From Planctomycetaceae bacterium UBA4732 (GTDB lineage Bacteria > Planctomycetota > Planctomycetia > Gemmatales > Gemmataceae): 15,377 nt of DNA. Positions 14,334-15,377 of the stretch are shown one piece after another. The position numbers and the translations under genes were made by a program. How positions within the stretch are numbered: position 1 is the stretch's first letter; each line of letters begins with the position of its first letter. Where the stretch lies: the NCBI GenBank assembly GCA_002404095.1, contig DHJA01000193.1, positions 6,760-22,136 on the forward strand, read 5' to 3'. The notes beneath the pieces are model-generated. The model did not search any database, was not told the origin of the DNA, and saw only the letters and a program-made list of their open reading frames with translations.

Positions 14334-15377
14334 ATGAAAGGAATGGAATCCTCCGACCCGCTGGACCTGTTTTTGCCTCCCGTGCGCGAGTGGTTCCGCA
14401 CCACCCTCGGTCAACCCACGCCGCCACAGCGCCAAGGTTGGCCGCTCATCGCCTCGGGTCAGCACACGCTGATTTTGGCGCCGACCGGCTCCGGCAAAAC
14501 ATTGGCCGCGTTTCTCGCCTGCCTCGATCATCTCTGGCGCCAGGAATCCTTGCCCCACGGCGTACAAGTTCTCTATATATCGCCTCTCAAAGCTCTTAAT
14601 AACGACATTGCGCGCAACCTGCAACTGCCGCTTCAAGGCGTGGCCGAAACCGCGAAACGCATGGGTTGGAAGTTGCCCGTTCTCGAAGCCGCGGTTCGTA
14701 CCGGCGATACGCCGCCGGCCGAACGCCAACGTCTCGTCCGTAAGCCGCCGCACGTTCTTATTACGACTCCGGAATCCCTGCATTTGATGCTGACTTCGCG
14801 CGCCCGTGAGACGCTACGCGGCGTCACGCACGTTATTACCGACGAAATCCATGCGCTTTGTCCGAATAAGCGCGGCGTCTTTCTGGCGTTGCTACTGGAA
14901 CGATTACAGGCGATCAACCCGCGCGGCTTCCTACGGATTGGCCTGTCGGCTACGCTACGGCCGCTTGATGAAGTGGCTCGTTTCCTCGGCGGCGCGGAGC
15001 CGGACGCCGAAGGGCGGCTTATTCCTCGGCCCGTCGCCGTTGTAGACGCCGGATTGCGCAAGAACCTCGATTTGCGCGTCCTCAATCCCGTGGAGGCGTT
15101 CGGCCCGCTGCCAGAAGGATCGGTCTGGCCGCCGATTTACCGCCTGCTGGGCGACCTCATCCGCGAACATCGCTCGACCATCGTGTTCACCAACGACCGC
15201 CGCTCCGCCGAACGCATCACCTCCTTTCTCAACGACGAAGGCGAAATCGCCCGCGCCCATCACGGCAGCGTGGCGCTGGAGGTGCGTCAGCAGGTCGAGG
15301 CAGCGTTGAAGGAAGGCCGGCTGCCGGCGGTGGTGGCGACGGCCTCGCTGGAACTGGGCATCGACATGGGCGCGGTC
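14334..15377 (+). CDS. Lhr-type DExH-box helicase (N-terminal part, cut by the window end)
   Basis: An open frame of 348 codons running off the right edge with no stop. It carries the helicase core of the Lhr (large helicase-related) family: a Q-like TPPQRQGWPLIASGQ, Walker A APTGSGKT (49-56), motif Ia SPLKALNND, Ib TTPESL, the Walker B DEIH (170-173), motif III SAT (205-207), motif IV IVFTNDRRSAER and motif V ASLELGIDMG. The TPPQRQGWP and DEIHAL segments distinguish Lhr from RecQ or RNA DEAD-box proteins. Lhr enzymes are 3'-5' DNA/RNA helicases linked to repair; full proteins are 800-1500 residues, so most of this one lies beyond the window. The start is uncertain: ATGs at 14283, 14334 and 14343 are all in frame, and none has a well-placed ribosome-binding site (AAAGGA abuts the 14343 ATG). 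Confidence 0.93.
   Translation, partial: MKGMESSDPLDLFLPPVREWFRTTLGQPTPPQRQGWPLIASGQHTLILAPTGSGKTLAAFLACLDHLWRQESLPHGVQVLYISPLKALNNDIARNLQLPLQGVAETAKRMGWKLPVLEAAVRTGDTPPAERQRLVRKPPHVLITTPESLHLMLTSRARETLRGVTHVITDEIHALCPNKRGVFLALLLERLQAINPRGFLRIGLSATLRPLDEVARFLGGAEPDAEGRLIPRPVAVVDAGLRKNLDLRVLNPVEAFGPLPEGSVWPPIYRLLGDLIREHRSTIVFTNDRRSAERITSFLNDEGEIARAHHGSVALEVRQQVEAALKEGRLPAVVATASLELGIDMGAV

Noticed and set aside
14307..14783. A 158-codon minus-strand open frame
   Set aside because: It is antisense to helicase motifs Q, I, Ia and Ib, which are clearly coding on the plus strand.

Overview
The window looks like GC-rich chromosomal DNA of a planctomycete, most likely of the Gemmata type. The evidence is a combination of families typical of that group: a Tat-exported DUF1501 protein whose N-terminus begins MLRILGSP, a Tat-exported sugar-isomerase-like TIM barrel, a very long Ser/Thr kinase with one membrane helix and a TPR tail, an ECF sigma factor with a membrane-anchored C-terminal extension, and a helix-turn-helix/PTS-EIIA fusion. 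The placement is by recognition of families, not by a search.

Layout. 1-475: a JAMM-type metallopeptidase on the minus strand. 581-3078: a plus-strand run of argG, two tandem paralogous 81-residue proteins (the first overlaps the argG stop by ATGA) and an HTH-EIIA regulator. 3085-3304: a small palindromic mobile element with target-site duplications. 3314-5442: a minus-strand MarR regulator, with a promoter and palindromic operator that can be read directly, and the DUF1501 protein. 5542-6565: a divergent Tat-exported isomerase-like protein. 6604-6830: a second copy of the same palindromic element, flanked by a different duplication. 6884-10495: the kinase-TPR protein. 10500-11212: a second type of inverted-repeat element followed by the remains of an IS4-like transposase. 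11213-12936: a small conserved protein and the ECF sigma factor. 12955-13090: a third, unrelated palindromic repeat between convergent genes. 13106-14215: an unrecognised protein with a winged-helix-like middle and a coiled-coil tail. 14334 to the right edge: the N-terminal part of an Lhr-type DExH helicase, cut by the window.

How the genes may work together. The argG group could be one transcription unit linking arginine synthesis with a PTS-like regulator. The DUF1501 protein and the isomerase-like protein are divergent, both exported by Tat, and probably act in the same extracytoplasmic carbohydrate process. The small protein and sigma factor at 11.2-12.9 kb look like a regulatory pair.

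The strongest new-looking signal is the palindromic element at 3097-3292 and 6615-6819. Each copy holds four identical 13-base cores in alternating orientation with identical spacing. The central hairpins differ by a compensated base pair. Each copy is bounded by its own perfect direct repeat of 12 or 11 bases, and all four ends carry CTAC eight bases in. That is what a non-autonomous transposon (MITE) with a conserved, possibly two-state, secondary structure would look like.
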